From: Polyangiaceae bacterium
GTDB taxonomy: Bacteria; Myxococcota_A; Polyangia; Polyangiales; Polyangiaceae
Direction of reading: 5' to 3'
DNA length: 64,000 nucleotides
NCBI GenBank assembly: GCA_025936115.1
Contig: JAICTZ010000002.1
Location: 186,001 to 250,000 of the forward strand
The first letter of the stretch is position 1, and every line of letters starts with the position of its first letter. This document shows positions 17,782 to 26,563 of this stretch, one piece after another. The notes below the pieces were generated by a model, which worked only from the letters and a program-made list of their open reading frames with translations, did no database searches and had not been told where the DNA came from. Position numbers and translations under genes: made by a program.

Positions 17782-18810
17782 GTGATAAACGTGAGGGCCG
17801 TGCGACGCCGTCTGTTCGCGCTCGCGTTCATCGCCGCTGCGCTCGCGCTCGGGTGCTCCAAGCGGAGCGCGCCCGCCCCGACCGCGAGCGGCACGCCCGC
17901 TGCGCGCTTGCGTCTTGCGATGATCCCGAAGGGGACCACGCACGAGTTTTGGAAGAGCGTGCACGCCGGCGCCGTCAAAGCCTCACGCGAGCTCGACGTC
18001 GATCTGGTGTGGAAGGGACCGCTCAAGGAAGACGACCTCAAGAGTCAGATCGATCTCGTGCAGTCCTTCACGGCGCAAAAGGTGTCGGGCATTGCGCTCG
18101 CGCCGCTCAACGACAAGGCGCTCGTCGCGTCGGTGAACGCCGCCGCAGCGACGGGAGTTCCTGTCGTGATCCTCGATTCGGCGCTTTCGGGCGGCAATAT
18201 CGTGAGTTTCGTTGCGACCGACAACCGCGCCGCGGGCGGACTTGCGGGCGAGCGCGCGGCCGAGCTCTTGCCGAACGGCGGGAAAGTCGTCGTGCTTCGT
18301 TACCAAGAAGGTTCGGCCAGCACGCACGAACGCGAGCAGGGGTTCCTCGAGCGCGTGAAGGCGCACCCGGGACTCGTCGTCGTGAGCGATAACCAATACG
18401 GGGGACCGACGACGGAGAGCGCTTTCACGGCGTCGGAGAGCCTGTTGCTCGCTCAGAACGCGGCGGGCGGCGGCGTGAACCTCGTGTTTGCACCGAACGA
18501 GTCGACCACCTTCGGCATGCTGCTCGCGCTCGAGAAGTCGAAGCTCGCCGGCAAGGTCCACCTCGTCGGCTTCGATATCTCGGACAAGCTCCTGAAGGGC
18601 GTGCAAACCGGCGAGATCGACGCGCTCGTGCTCCAAAACCCCTTCAAAATGGGCGAGCTCACCGTGCACGCGCTCGTCGATCAACTGCGCGGCAAGACCG
18701 TTCCGAAGCGCACCGACACGGGGGCCCAAATCCTGGATCGCAAGAATCTCGAGCAGCCCGAGATCCAAGCGCTCGTGAAACCGGATTTGGCGAGGTGGCT
18801 CGGACAGTGA
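17782..18810 (+). CDS. Sugar ABC transporter substrate-binding lipoprotein (RbsB/type 1 fold)
   Basis: Periplasmic binding protein for a monosaccharide. A lipoprotein leader (RRRLFALAFIAAALALGC) is followed by the periplasmic-binding-protein type 1 core: LRLAMIPKGTTHEFWKSV, VSGIALAPLNDKALV, GVPVVILDSALSG and VHLVGFDISDKLLKGVQTGEIDALVLQNP. The GTG at 17782 is the outermost start, but GTGs at 17791 and 17800 are in frame. GTG 17800 gives the tidiest signal peptide (336 aa). A 7-base inverted repeat (GCACGGC/GCCGTGC, 17775-17803) overlaps these starts. Its stop overlaps the ATPase start (GTGA), so it is the first gene of a BAC operon. Confidence 0.9.
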   Translation: MINVRAVRRRLFALAFIAAALALGCSKRSAPAPTASGTPAARLRLAMIPKGTTHEFWKSVHAGAVKASRELDVDLVWKGPLKEDDLKSQIDLVQSFTAQKVSGIALAPLNDKALVASVNAAAATGVPVVILDSALSGGNIVSFVATDNRAAGGLAGERAAELLPNGGKVVVLRYQEGSASTHEREQGFLERVKAHPGLVVVSDNQYGGPTTESAFTASESLLLAQNAAGGGVNLVFAPNESTTFGMLLALEKSKLAGKVHLVGFDISDKLLKGVQTGEIDALVLQNPFKMGELTVHALVDQLRGKTVPKRTDTGAQILDRKNLEQPEIQALVKPDLARWLGQ

Positions 18811-20303
18811 GCGCTCCGCCGCCGCGTTTCGTCGCGCGGAGTGTCGGTAAGAGCTTCGGGGGCACGCGCGTGCTCGACGACGTTTCGCTCGAGCTCGCGC
18901 CGGGCTCGGTGCACGCCGTACTGGGTGAAAACGGCGCGGGCAAGAGCACGCTGATGAAGATCATCGCGGGCGTCGAGCGACCCGACGCGGGTTCCCTCGA
19001 GCTCGAGGGCGTGGCGTACGCTCCCGCGGGACCGCTCGCGGCGCGCGCGCGCGGCGTCGTCATCGTGCATCAGGAGCTTTCGCTGTGCCCGCACCTCACC
19101 GTCGCCGATAACATCGTGCTCGGCAGCGAGCCGCGGCGTTTCGGCTGGCTCGACGACAACGCCGCCACGGAGCGCGCGCGCCGTGCGCTCGGATTGCTCG
19201 GGGCGAGCACGGCTTCGTTACGGCTCGACGCGCGCGTCGCCGAGCTCTCCGCGGCCGAGCAGCAGCTCGTCGAGATCGCGCGTGCGCTCGCACACGATAC
19301 GTGCCGGCTGCTCATCCTCGACGAGCCGACGAGCAGTCTCGGGCACGCGGACGCCGAGCGCTTGTTCGCGACGCTCGGTGAGCTCTCCACGCGCGGCATC
19401 ACGACGTTGTACGTGACGCACTTCTTGGACGAGGTGCGCCGCGTCGCGGACGGTTACACGGTGCTGCGAGACGGACGGCACGTCGAGAGCGGCAAGGTGC
19501 AGGACAGGACGAACGACGCGCTCGTCACGGCCATGGCCGGCGGCGCCGTGCAGCTCGAGGCGCGCAACGAACATGAAGCCGGCGAGGTCTTGCTGACGCT
19601 TCGAAACCTGAGCGGCGTCCGCTCGCCGCGCGACGTGAGTCTCGAGCTCAGGCGCGGCGAGGTGCTGGGTATCGCGGGCCTGATGGGCTCGGGCCGCACG
19701 GAGCTCTTGCGCGCCGTATTCGGCTTGGATCGCGTCAAGAGCGGGGAAATTCGCGTAGGCGCCGCCGCGGGGCCCGCCTCGCCCGCCGCGCGCCTCGCGC
19801 AAGGCGTCGGGCTCTTGAGCGAGGATCGCGCGCACGAGGGACTCGCCCTCGCTCTCAGCATCGAACAGAACCTCACGCTCTCACGACTACGTCCGCTCCT
19901 CCGCCACGGCCTTCTATCACCGAAGCGCGAGCACGCGGTGGCGGCGCGCTTCATCGAACGGCTCGGCATTCGTGCGCGCGGCCCCGAACAGCGCGTCGGC
20001 GAGCTCTCGGGCGGCAATCAGCAAAAGGTCGCCGTCGCGCGCCTCTTGCATCACGACGTCGACGTGCTCTTACTCGACGAGCCGACCCGCGGCATCGACG
20101 TGCGCAGCCGCGGCGAGATCCATCGCCTCATCAGCGAGCTGTGCGGCGCGGGCAAAACCGTGCTGATCGTCTCGAGCCATTTGGACGAGTTACTCGCGGT
20201 GTGCGACCGCATCGCCGTGATGAAAAAGGGCGTGCTCGGCGCCGCGCGACCCGCGCGCGGGCTTTCGGAACGAGCTCTTTTGGAACAGGCGGCCGGCGCT
20301 TGA
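18807..20303 (+). CDS. Sugar ABC transporter ATP-binding protein (RbsA type, two ABC domains)
   Basis: Energises sugar uptake. Two fused ATPase domains in 498 aa: the first with Walker A GENGAGKSTLMK, signature LSAAEQQLVEIARAL and Walker B LLILDEPTSSLG; the second with the degenerate P-loop GLMGSGRTELLRAVFG, signature LSGGNQQKVAVARLL and VLLLDEPTRGIDV. This is the usual asymmetry of the carbohydrate uptake-2 family. GTG 18807 is chosen because it gives the GTGA overlap with the upstream stop; GTG 18795 is a four-codon-longer alternative. It overlaps the permease start by four bases. Confidence 0.95.
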   Translation: MSAPPPRFVARSVGKSFGGTRVLDDVSLELAPGSVHAVLGENGAGKSTLMKIIAGVERPDAGSLELEGVAYAPAGPLAARARGVVIVHQELSLCPHLTVADNIVLGSEPRRFGWLDDNAATERARRALGLLGASTASLRLDARVAELSAAEQQLVEIARALAHDTCRLLILDEPTSSLGHADAERLFATLGELSTRGITTLYVTHFLDEVRRVADGYTVLRDGRHVESGKVQDRTNDALVTAMAGGAVQLEARNEHEAGEVLLTLRNLSGVRSPRDVSLELRRGEVLGIAGLMGSGRTELLRAVFGLDRVKSGEIRVGAAAGPASPAARLAQGVGLLSEDRAHEGLALALSIEQNLTLSRLRPLLRHGLLSPKREHAVAARFIERLGIRARGPEQRVGELSGGNQQKVAVARLLHHDVDVLLLDEPTRGIDVRSRGEIHRLISELCGAGKTVLIVSSHLDELLAVCDRIAVMKKGVLGAARPARGLSERALLEQAAGA

Positions 20304-21232
20304 AGCACCTGCTACGGCGAGCTTGGGTGGGTCCTTTGGCGGCGCTGTTGGCCGTCTACGCGCTGTTTTGTGCGCTCGCGCCCGCGACGTTCCTCGGCGC
20401 CTTGAACCTCGCAACCATGTTGCGTCAGACGGCCGTCGTGGCCGTCACGTCGCTCGGCATGACGTTCGTCATCTTGCTGGGTGGTATCGACCTGTCCGTT
20501 GGTTCGGGCGTGGCGCTGACAGGCGTCGTGGTGGCCCGCGCGCTGCAGTCCGGCGCCGGTGCGCTCAGCGCCGTCGCTATCGGCGTGCTCGTCGCGGCGC
20601 TCGCGGGCGCGCTGAACGGCGCGTTGACCGCGCACGCGAAGATCACGCCGTTCATCGTGACGCTCGGCAGCATGAGCGTGCTCCGCGGCGTCGCGAAGGG
20701 GCTCGCCGGCGAGCAGAAGATCGACGCGGAGCCGCGCGGTCTCGAGACGCTCATGACGGGCGGCGCGAACGCGCTCATGCCGAGCGGCGTCTGGCTCGCG
20801 CTCGCGCTCGCGCTGCTCGGCGCCGTGGTTCTGCACTACACGGTCTTCGGCCGGCACGTCGTCGCGATCGGCTCGAACGTGCAGACGGCGCGGCTCTGTG
20901 GCGTGCCCGTCGAGCGGGTGATTCTCGCGGTCTACGCGCTCGCGGGCGCGCTCACCGGCGTCGCGGGTGTGCTCGAATTCTCGACGCTCACCGTGGGCGA
21001 TCCGACCGATTCGCTCGGCCTCGAGCTCGAGGCGATCGCCGCGGTAGTCATCGGCGGCGGCTCGCTCGCGGGCGGCCAGGGTTCGATCGCGGGCGCCATG
21101 CTCGGCGCGCTCCTCATGACCGTGATCAAGACGGGCTGCACGCACGTCGGACTCCCGAATTGGGTGCAGGAAATCCTCACGGGCGTCATCATCGTCGTCG
21201 CCGTCGGCATCGATCGCTTCCGGCGACGCTGA
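20300..21232 (+). CDS. Sugar ABC transporter permease (RbsC type)
   Basis: Polytopic inner-membrane permease of 310 aa with about eight to ten hydrophobic segments and the family motif VTSLGMTFVILLGGIDLSVG near residue 50. IVTLGSMSVLRGVAKGL and VVIGGGSLAGGQGSIAGAMLG match BPD_transp_2 proteins. The start is taken as TTG 20300, forming a TTGA overlap with the ATPase stop. A GTG a few codons later is an alternative. It ends ten bases from the convergent isomerase gene. With the two upstream genes it forms a complete transporter. Confidence 0.92.
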   Translation: MKHLLRRAWVGPLAALLAVYALFCALAPATFLGALNLATMLRQTAVVAVTSLGMTFVILLGGIDLSVGSGVALTGVVVARALQSGAGALSAVAIGVLVAALAGALNGALTAHAKITPFIVTLGSMSVLRGVAKGLAGEQKIDAEPRGLETLMTGGANALMPSGVWLALALALLGAVVLHYTVFGRHVVAIGSNVQTARLCGVPVERVILAVYALAGALTGVAGVLEFSTLTVGDPTDSLGLELEAIAAVVIGGGSLAGGQGSIAGAMLGALLMTVIKTGCTHVGLPNWVQEILTGVIIVVAVGIDRFRRR

Positions 21233-21242
21233 CGCACGGCGC

Positions 21243-22760
21243 TCAGATTTGGCCGAGAATACGCACGCGAAAACCGAGCTCTTGGCTCAGGGCGACCATC
21301 TCGCCGAACACGTCGCCGTACGCGACGGCGACATGGTTCGACTGGTAATGCGCCATCAGCGTGTCGCGACCGACCCCGAGATCCGCCGCCATGAACGGCC
21401 ACTCGCGCGTCGTGCCTTCCCACCACGCGTCACGCGTCGCGGGCGGCAGCTTCACGACCTCACCCTTGCCGACGTCCATCCAGAGCACGTCGTCGCGAAT
21501 GTACGCGCGCGCCCAAGTCACGCCGCCCGGCAGGCTTTCGCCCGCAAAGGTGCCGCCCGGCGTCGGGAAGTAGAGCGCGGGCTGGCGATAGCTGTGCGCG
21601 CCGCGCAGCGTGTCGGGGTCGTGATTGAACGCGTACGCGCCGCACGACCCGGAATTCAACAAAACCCAGAGAAAACGCCCGTCGTGCTCCGCGCCCCAGC
21701 GCACGTCGTGGAACATCACCGCGGGGTGCAGCCCTTTGTCGGCGAGCAAGCGCTTGAGCATCTCCATGGGCATGACGTTGCCCTGGTCCGCTTCGGTCGC
21801 AGTGGCGATGGGCTTGCCGTTCGATTCCGGGCGGCACGCCGAGTTGAACAAACCCTCCGCTAGATCCGACGGGGGCCGCAGCGGAATCAATCCGAGCTGG
21901 TACTGCCAACCGAGACAGTCGGCGCCGTACTCGGCGAGCAGATCGAGCACCGCGAGGTAGTCGCGAAGTTGCTCGCGCGACGCGTTCTCGTCGAAGTCCG
22001 ACGCCGTGCCCTCGCGCCAATGGAAGCTGAGCCCCTTGTCTTTGACGAACGCGAAGGCGTCGGCGATGCGCTTGTCGCTGATGTTTTTGCCGCGATCGAT
22101 GATCCACGCCTGGTCGATCTTGTGCTCGCCGAAGGCGTAGGGCGCGAGCAGCCGCGGGCCGAAATACCCGTTGATCATGCCCATCGACGTGTCGCCGAGC
22201 ATGAGGATCAGCGGGTGCCGGCGCCGGATCTCGGCCGCGACGCGGGCGGCGCGCGCGGCCGCGTCGGCGCTCACGGGCGCGTGGTAGCGGATGCCTGCTT
22301 CGGAGTGAGCGATCGCGCCCGTGCGGCACCATTGGTCGAGCTCCGCCATGAAGACGGGGTCGGAGCTCATGTCCTCGGCCGTGGTCCAGATGCGCGAGTG
22401 CCGGCGCTTGAGGCTCGTGAGGCACGCGCCCGTATTGAGCAAACCGACGAGGCCCGGCCAGCGGCCGGAGAAGTTACTCGCGAGGAGCAGCGGGTTGTCT
22501 TTGCCGACGACGCCTTCCGTCGTGTGCGGACCGTAAACCCAGTGCACGAACACGCCGACGATCGGATCGTCGATCGGGCCGAGCGCGTCGCGGGCCTCGT
22601 GCGGCTTGCTCAAGAAGCCCGGCACGCGGTAGGGCGCGCGACCGAGCTTTTTCAACGCATTTTCGATTTGCACGCTCGCTGCCTCGATGTTCGGCAGGGC
22701 AAGCTCGTTCGGCTTTTTGCGGCCGTCACCGGGCCAATACACGGCGATCTTGTTCGACAT
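21243..22760 (-). CDS. L-fucose isomerase-like protein (FucI/AraA superfamily)
   Basis: A 505 aa protein with the fold pattern of ketol isomerases acting on fucose, arabinose or related sugars. The N-terminal domain covers VYWPGDGRKKPNE to LLLASNFSGRWPGLVGLLNTGACL. The middle region has PLILMLGDTSMGMINGYFGP. The C-terminal catalytic part has a Glu in TATEADQGNVMPMEML, an Asp/His in VMFHDVRWG and a late His in LMAHYQSNHVAVAYGD, consistent with the Glu-Asp-His metal site of FucI. The substrate is uncertain. It follows the substrate-binding protein gene by 24 bases, supporting a role in using the imported sugar. Confidence 0.7.
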   Translation of the reverse strand: MSNKIAVYWPGDGRKKPNELALPNIEAASVQIENALKKLGRAPYRVPGFLSKPHEARDALGPIDDPIVGVFVHWVYGPHTTEGVVGKDNPLLLASNFSGRWPGLVGLLNTGACLTSLKRRHSRIWTTAEDMSSDPVFMAELDQWCRTGAIAHSEAGIRYHAPVSADAAARAARVAAEIRRRHPLILMLGDTSMGMINGYFGPRLLAPYAFGEHKIDQAWIIDRGKNISDKRIADAFAFVKDKGLSFHWREGTASDFDENASREQLRDYLAVLDLLAEYGADCLGWQYQLGLIPLRPPSDLAEGLFNSACRPESNGKPIATATEADQGNVMPMEMLKRLLADKGLHPAVMFHDVRWGAEHDGRFLWVLLNSGSCGAYAFNHDPDTLRGAHSYRQPALYFPTPGGTFAGESLPGGVTWARAYIRDDVLWMDVGKGEVVKLPPATRDAWWEGTTREWPFMAADLGVGRDTLMAHYQSNHVAVAYGDVFGEMVALSQELGFRVRILGQI

Positions 22761-22784
22761 GGGTGCCTCGCTGGTTACGCTGCG

Positions 22785-23786
22785 TCAGTTTACCGCTTCG
22801 CCGCCGCGCTCGACGTTTTCACGCGTGAACAGGCGCGTGCCGAGCGTGATCCGGCGCGGCACTGGTTTTCCGGCGAATAGCTCGAGCGCCACGTCGATCG
22901 CCTCGGCGCCGCCCGTCGGGTAGGCGAACGTCGCGTCGAGCACGCCGTCCTTCACGTAACGCACGCCCTCTTGCGGCAGCGCGTCGATGCCGACGAACTT
23001 CATCTCGTGCTCGCGCCCGGCCGTTTTGGCCGCGAGGTACGCGCCGTGCGCCCCCGGATCGTTGTGCGCGTACACGAGATCGATCTTCTTGTTCGCGGCG
23101 AGCGCCGACTCCATCTCGCGGCGCGCGTTCGGCTCGAGCCACGCCATGTCCGCCTCGAACACCACCTTGAGCCCGGGGTGCGCGGCGAGCTCGACCCCGT
23201 CACGAAACCCGCTGTGCCGATCCTGCCCCGGCGTCGAGGTCATCAGCCCTTCGAGCTCGACGATGTTGCCTTTGTCGCCCAAGAGCTTGTGCGCGAGCTT
23301 GCCCGCTTCACGTCCGATGCGGCGATTGTCGGCGCCGATGAAGGTCGTGAACTCCTCGCCGTCGACCGCGCGATCGAGCACGATGACCGGGATCTTCTGG
23401 CGAAAGACCTCCGCGACTGGTTTCGTCAGCGGCGCGGCTTCCTTCGGCGAAATCAGCAGCAAATCGACGTGCTCGGCGAGGAGCTCTTCGACCTGCGCCC
23501 GCTGCCGCAGGGAATCGTTCTGCGCGTCCTTGAAGACGAGCTTGAGAGTCGGATGCTTTGCCGCGGCGTTCTGAATGTCGGCGTTCATCTGCACGCGCCA
23601 CGGTTCGCCCAGATTGCACTGGCTCATCCCGATGACGTACGTGCGCGCGCCGTTCGCTGCGGCGTCGCTCGGCGACGTGGCGCTCGCGCCGCTCGACCGC
23701 GCGACCGCCTCCGGCGCGCTCGATTTGGCGCGGCAGCCGAGCGCGACGAACGCGACGGTGAACAGACCGAGGACGTTGACGCGCAT
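22785..23786 (-). CDS. Sugar ABC transporter substrate-binding lipoprotein
   Basis: A 333 aa binding protein of the type 1 periplasmic fold. ATG 23786 starts MRVNVLGLFTVAFVALGCRAK (lipobox ALGC). A Ser/Ala-rich linker leads into TYVIGMSQCNLGEPWRVQMNADIQ, VDLLLISPKEAAPLT, IPVIVLDRAVDGEEFTTFIGADN, IDLVYAHNDPGAHGAYLA and VKDGVLDATFAYPTGG, the ribose/galactose-binding-protein pattern. The frame is open upstream to 23858 but lacks a sensible leader there. It is likely the binding protein for the leftward permease/ATPase pair (25528-28069), from which it is separated by the kinase gene. Confidence 0.9.
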   Translation of the reverse strand: MRVNVLGLFTVAFVALGCRAKSSAPEAVARSSGASATSPSDAAANGARTYVIGMSQCNLGEPWRVQMNADIQNAAAKHPTLKLVFKDAQNDSLRQRAQVEELLAEHVDLLLISPKEAAPLTKPVAEVFRQKIPVIVLDRAVDGEEFTTFIGADNRRIGREAGKLAHKLLGDKGNIVELEGLMTSTPGQDRHSGFRDGVELAAHPGLKVVFEADMAWLEPNARREMESALAANKKIDLVYAHNDPGAHGAYLAAKTAGREHEMKFVGIDALPQEGVRYVKDGVLDATFAYPTGGAEAIDVALELFAGKPVPRRITLGTRLFTRENVERGGEAVN

Positions 23787-23836
23787 GTGGGAATCACAGC
23801 GCCCGCGCGCGCGGGGATCAAGCCGCTTCGACCGCG

Positions 23837-23850
23837 CCGTCAATTGACGG
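23837..23850. promoter_or_regulatory. 14-bp perfect palindrome, candidate operator
   Basis: CCGTCAATTGACGG reads the same on both strands and lies 51 bases upstream of the leftward binding-protein gene. Its size and symmetry suit a dimeric repressor site for the binding protein-isomerase pair. No regulator gene is in the window, so the role is inferred. Confidence 0.4.
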
Positions 23851-23950
23851 ACACGCACCGCGGACTTTTTGGGGGGTTGATGGGAGCACGGCGACGTCGC
23901 TCAACTCCGGCGTCCGTTGCCGCTCGCTGACCCACAACGCACGGGTGCTC

Positions 23951-24020
23951 GCCGGTCTTTCGCGTAGCTCTTGGTCACTCGTGCCGATCGCGATCTGGTC
24001 TTCCAAGATCGCCCAAGTCG
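23951..24020 (-). repeat. Dispersed REP-like repeat, single copy
   Basis: Read on the minus strand this contains CCAGATCGCGATCGGCACGA, then GTGACCAAGAGCTACGCG and GACCGGCGAG. It aligns well with 34261-34310 and with both arms of the element at 36083-36358. It lies between the kinase stop and the binding-protein gene. The inner GATCGCGATC is itself palindromic. Confidence 0.75.
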
Positions 24021-24038
24021 AGGCGGCCGGCGCGGGCG

Positions 24039-25493
24039 TCAGCGTAACGCGACGTACGTGGCGACGATCCCCGCGACGATCACGGCGCCCACGACGAGCG
24101 GCGCGAAGCGCGCGGCGCTTGCTTCCTTGAAATTCGGCACGGCCGGCGGCGGCGGCAGCGAGGGGAACGGAGCGAGCGCGGGCGGATGCACCGACGGCGG
24201 CGGATTGGTCGCGCCGGGCGGCGGCGGCGTCATGAGCACGGCGGCTTCGGCGGCGAAGGGCGTCGAATTCAGCGGCAGGTCCGGCGCGCCGCTCGTCCAG
24301 GCTTCGACAGCGGCGACCATGCGCGCGCGGAGGGCCAGGTTTTCGGCGGCGAGGTCGTTCACCCACTCGGCGATGCGCCGCGACGATGCGCCCGGCGCCG
24401 CTTGCTCGAGCGCCACCATGAACTCGTGACAGCTCGCGAAGCGCTGTTCGGGAGCGAGCGCCAGCGCGCGCATCGCGACGGCGTCGAGCGCGGCGCTGAG
24501 CTCGGTGCGGTAACGGCTCGGCGACGGGTAATTGCCGTCGAGGATCTTCTGCATGCGCTCGGTCTCGGTGTCCGCCATGAACAGGCGACGCGTGGCGAGG
24601 AGCTCCCACAGGATGATGCCGGCCGAGAAGACGTCGGAGCGCTGCGTGAGGCGTTCGCCGCGGATCTGCTCGGGCGACATGTAGCCGGCTTTCCCTTTCA
24701 CGCGCGTGGGATTCGAGTCCTCGATGTGCTCGAGGGCTTTGGCAATGCCGAAATCGAGGACGCGCGTGTGACCGTCGGCGCCCACGATCACGTTGGGCGG
24801 CGAAACGTCGCGGTGGACGAGCCCGAGCGGGCGGCCCTGCTCGTCCGTCGCCTCGTGCACGGCGTCGAGACCCTGGAGCACGCCTTGCATCACGCCGACG
24901 GCGACGTCGAGCGGGATGTGGGAGCGGCGCTCACGGGCTTGCGTGCGGCAGAGCGCGCTCAGCGACTCGCCGTGCACGTACTCGAGGACGAGGAGCACGT
25001 CGCCCTTGGACGCCACCACGTCGACCGTGGGCACGACGTTGGGATTGCGGACGCGCGCCGCGAGCCGCGCCTCCTTGAGCAGCATCTGCGTGAAGTCTTC
25101 GTTCATCACGAGCTGCGGCAGCAGGCGCTTGATCGCCACGACGCGCTGGAAGCCGCCCGCACCGTCGAGGCGCCCGAAGTGCACCGTGGCCATGCCGCCC
25201 GCCGCGAACTGCTGAAACAGCGCGTAGCGGCCGATACGTGCGATGGGCCGCGCGCCGCCGTCGCCGCCTAGGTCCTGCGGCTCTTCTTCCACGGCCGGCT
25301 CCGGCACGTTTTCGAGCCAGGTGCCGCCCGTCACCTTGGGAGGCGGGCCCCCGGCCGTACCGTCGAGGCGGATCTTGGAGCCGCAGCCACGACAGGCGAG
25401 CAAGGCCGCACGCCCGCGAACTCGTTTTTCGTAGAGCTCCTCGGGTACGGACATGCGCTTGGCGCACGTTGCGCACTCAACCGTGAACAGCAT
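24039..25493 (-). CDS. Ser/Thr protein kinase with N-terminal zinc ribbon and C-terminal membrane anchor
   Basis: A 484 aa eukaryotic-like kinase. Residues 1-45 form a CxxC-CxxC zinc ribbon (Cys7, Cys10, Cys34, Cys37) of the MJ0042-like kind. The kinase domain runs from about 89 to 365: glycine loop FAAGGMATVHFG, Lys122 in VVAIKRLL, catalytic loop LVHRDVSPPNVIV, DFGIAK, GKAGYMSPEQIRG, and DVFSAGIILWELL. It is thus expected to be active. A Pro-rich linker follows, then one membrane segment near the C-terminus (FAPLVVGAVIVAGIVATYVAL), so the kinase faces the cytoplasm. It lies in the same orientation between the sugar permease (34 bases upstream) and the binding-protein gene (252 bases downstream). 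Confidence 0.93.
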   Translation of the reverse strand: MLFTVECATCAKRMSVPEELYEKRVRGRAALLACRGCGSKIRLDGTAGGPPPKVTGGTWLENVPEPAVEEEPQDLGGDGGARPIARIGRYALFQQFAAGGMATVHFGRLDGAGGFQRVVAIKRLLPQLVMNEDFTQMLLKEARLAARVRNPNVVPTVDVVASKGDVLLVLEYVHGESLSALCRTQARERRSHIPLDVAVGVMQGVLQGLDAVHEATDEQGRPLGLVHRDVSPPNVIVGADGHTRVLDFGIAKALEHIEDSNPTRVKGKAGYMSPEQIRGERLTQRSDVFSAGIILWELLATRRLFMADTETERMQKILDGNYPSPSRYRTELSAALDAVAMRALALAPEQRFASCHEFMVALEQAAPGASSRRIAEWVNDLAAENLALRARMVAAVEAWTSGAPDLPLNSTPFAAEAAVLMTPPPPGATNPPPSVHPPALAPFPSLPPPPAVPNFKEASAARFAPLVVGAVIVAGIVATYVALR

Positions 25494-25527
25494 TGCGATC
25501 GACCGGGCGGAGCCTAATCTCGAGCAG

Positions 25528-26514
25528 TCACAAATCCAACCTGCCGAAGCGGCGCTGGAATACCGCCGCCAAAACCAGGATCACGCCCGTCAGCATCAGC
25601 CGGAGCTCGGTGCTGTAAGCGTTCAGGCTTAGCACCTTTTGAAGGTAGCCGAGCGTGAGCGCGCCGATGACCGTGAGGTGCACGCCGCCGCGGCCGCCCG
25701 ACAGGCTGGTCCCACCGAGCACGACCATCGCGATCGCGTCGAGCTCGTAGCCCATCCCCGTTTCCGGGTCGCCGTGCGTTTCTTGAGCCGCTTGGCAGAT
25801 GCCCGCAAGGCCCGCGAAAATGCCCGAAAGCAGGTACGCAAACAGCAGCGTCGCCCGCACGGGCACGCCGGAGAGACGCGCCGCCTCGAAATGGTCGCCG
25901 ACGGCGAAGAGATAGCGTCCGATGCGCAATCGCTCGAGGATGAACCAGGTGACGAGCGCGCTCGCGAGAAAAACGAGCGTCACGACGCTCACGTTGTCGC
26001 CGAGGACGCGGCCGTCGAGCGCTTGGAACACGCGCGGGAGCGGCACGCTCTCGAAGCGCCCGTCGGGCAGGTGCACGTAAGTCGAGATCTTTTGGCCGCC
26101 GGACAGCTCCTTCGCGAGCCCGCGCGCGAACACCATCATGGCGAGCGTCACGATGAACGGCTGCAGGCGTGGCCACGCGACGAGGGCCCCGGACAGCGCG
26201 CCGAGCAGCGCGCCGAGCGCCAAGACGGCAGGGATGGCAAAAAGCCCCGGCCAGCCGTGCGCCAGCGTCAGCCACGCAAAGCTCACCGCCGAGAAGCCAA
26301 GCAGGCTGCCCACTGCGAGATCGATCCCGCCCGAAACGATCACGACGGTCATTCCGCACGCGAGAATTCCGCCGACGGCCACTTCTCGTAAGACGGCACG
26401 ATGGGTCTGCCACTCGAAGAAGGCGCCCTGCGCGTTCAGCACCGCGCCGACGAGCAGCACGGCCACGAGCGGCACGAACGGGCCGAGCTTTGCCCACGTC
26501 GCGAAGCGGGTCAT
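25528..26514 (-). CDS. Sugar ABC transporter permease (RbsC type)
   Basis: A 328 aa polytopic permease with the family motifs VGGILACGMTVVIVSGGIDLAVG, LQPFIVTLAMMVFARGLAKEL and AMVVLGGTSLSGGRGGVHLTVIG. It is distinctly different from the rightward permease and carries a longer periplasmic loop with YVHLPDGRFESVPLPRVF. It starts 49 bases after the ATPase gene and is followed after 34 bases by the kinase gene. It is probably the membrane partner of the 26564-28069 ATPase and the binding protein at 22785. Confidence 0.92.
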   Translation of the reverse strand: MTRFATWAKLGPFVPLVAVLLVGAVLNAQGAFFEWQTHRAVLREVAVGGILACGMTVVIVSGGIDLAVGSLLGFSAVSFAWLTLAHGWPGLFAIPAVLALGALLGALSGALVAWPRLQPFIVTLAMMVFARGLAKELSGGQKISTYVHLPDGRFESVPLPRVFQALDGRVLGDNVSVVTLVFLASALVTWFILERLRIGRYLFAVGDHFEAARLSGVPVRATLLFAYLLSGIFAGLAGICQAAQETHGDPETGMGYELDAIAMVVLGGTSLSGGRGGVHLTVIGALTLGYLQKVLSLNAYSTELRLMLTGVILVLAAVFQRRFGRLDL

Positions 26515-26563
26515 GAGCGTCCTCGGACGGACGGCGCCGTGGTGACGGCGCGAGTCGTGGCCT

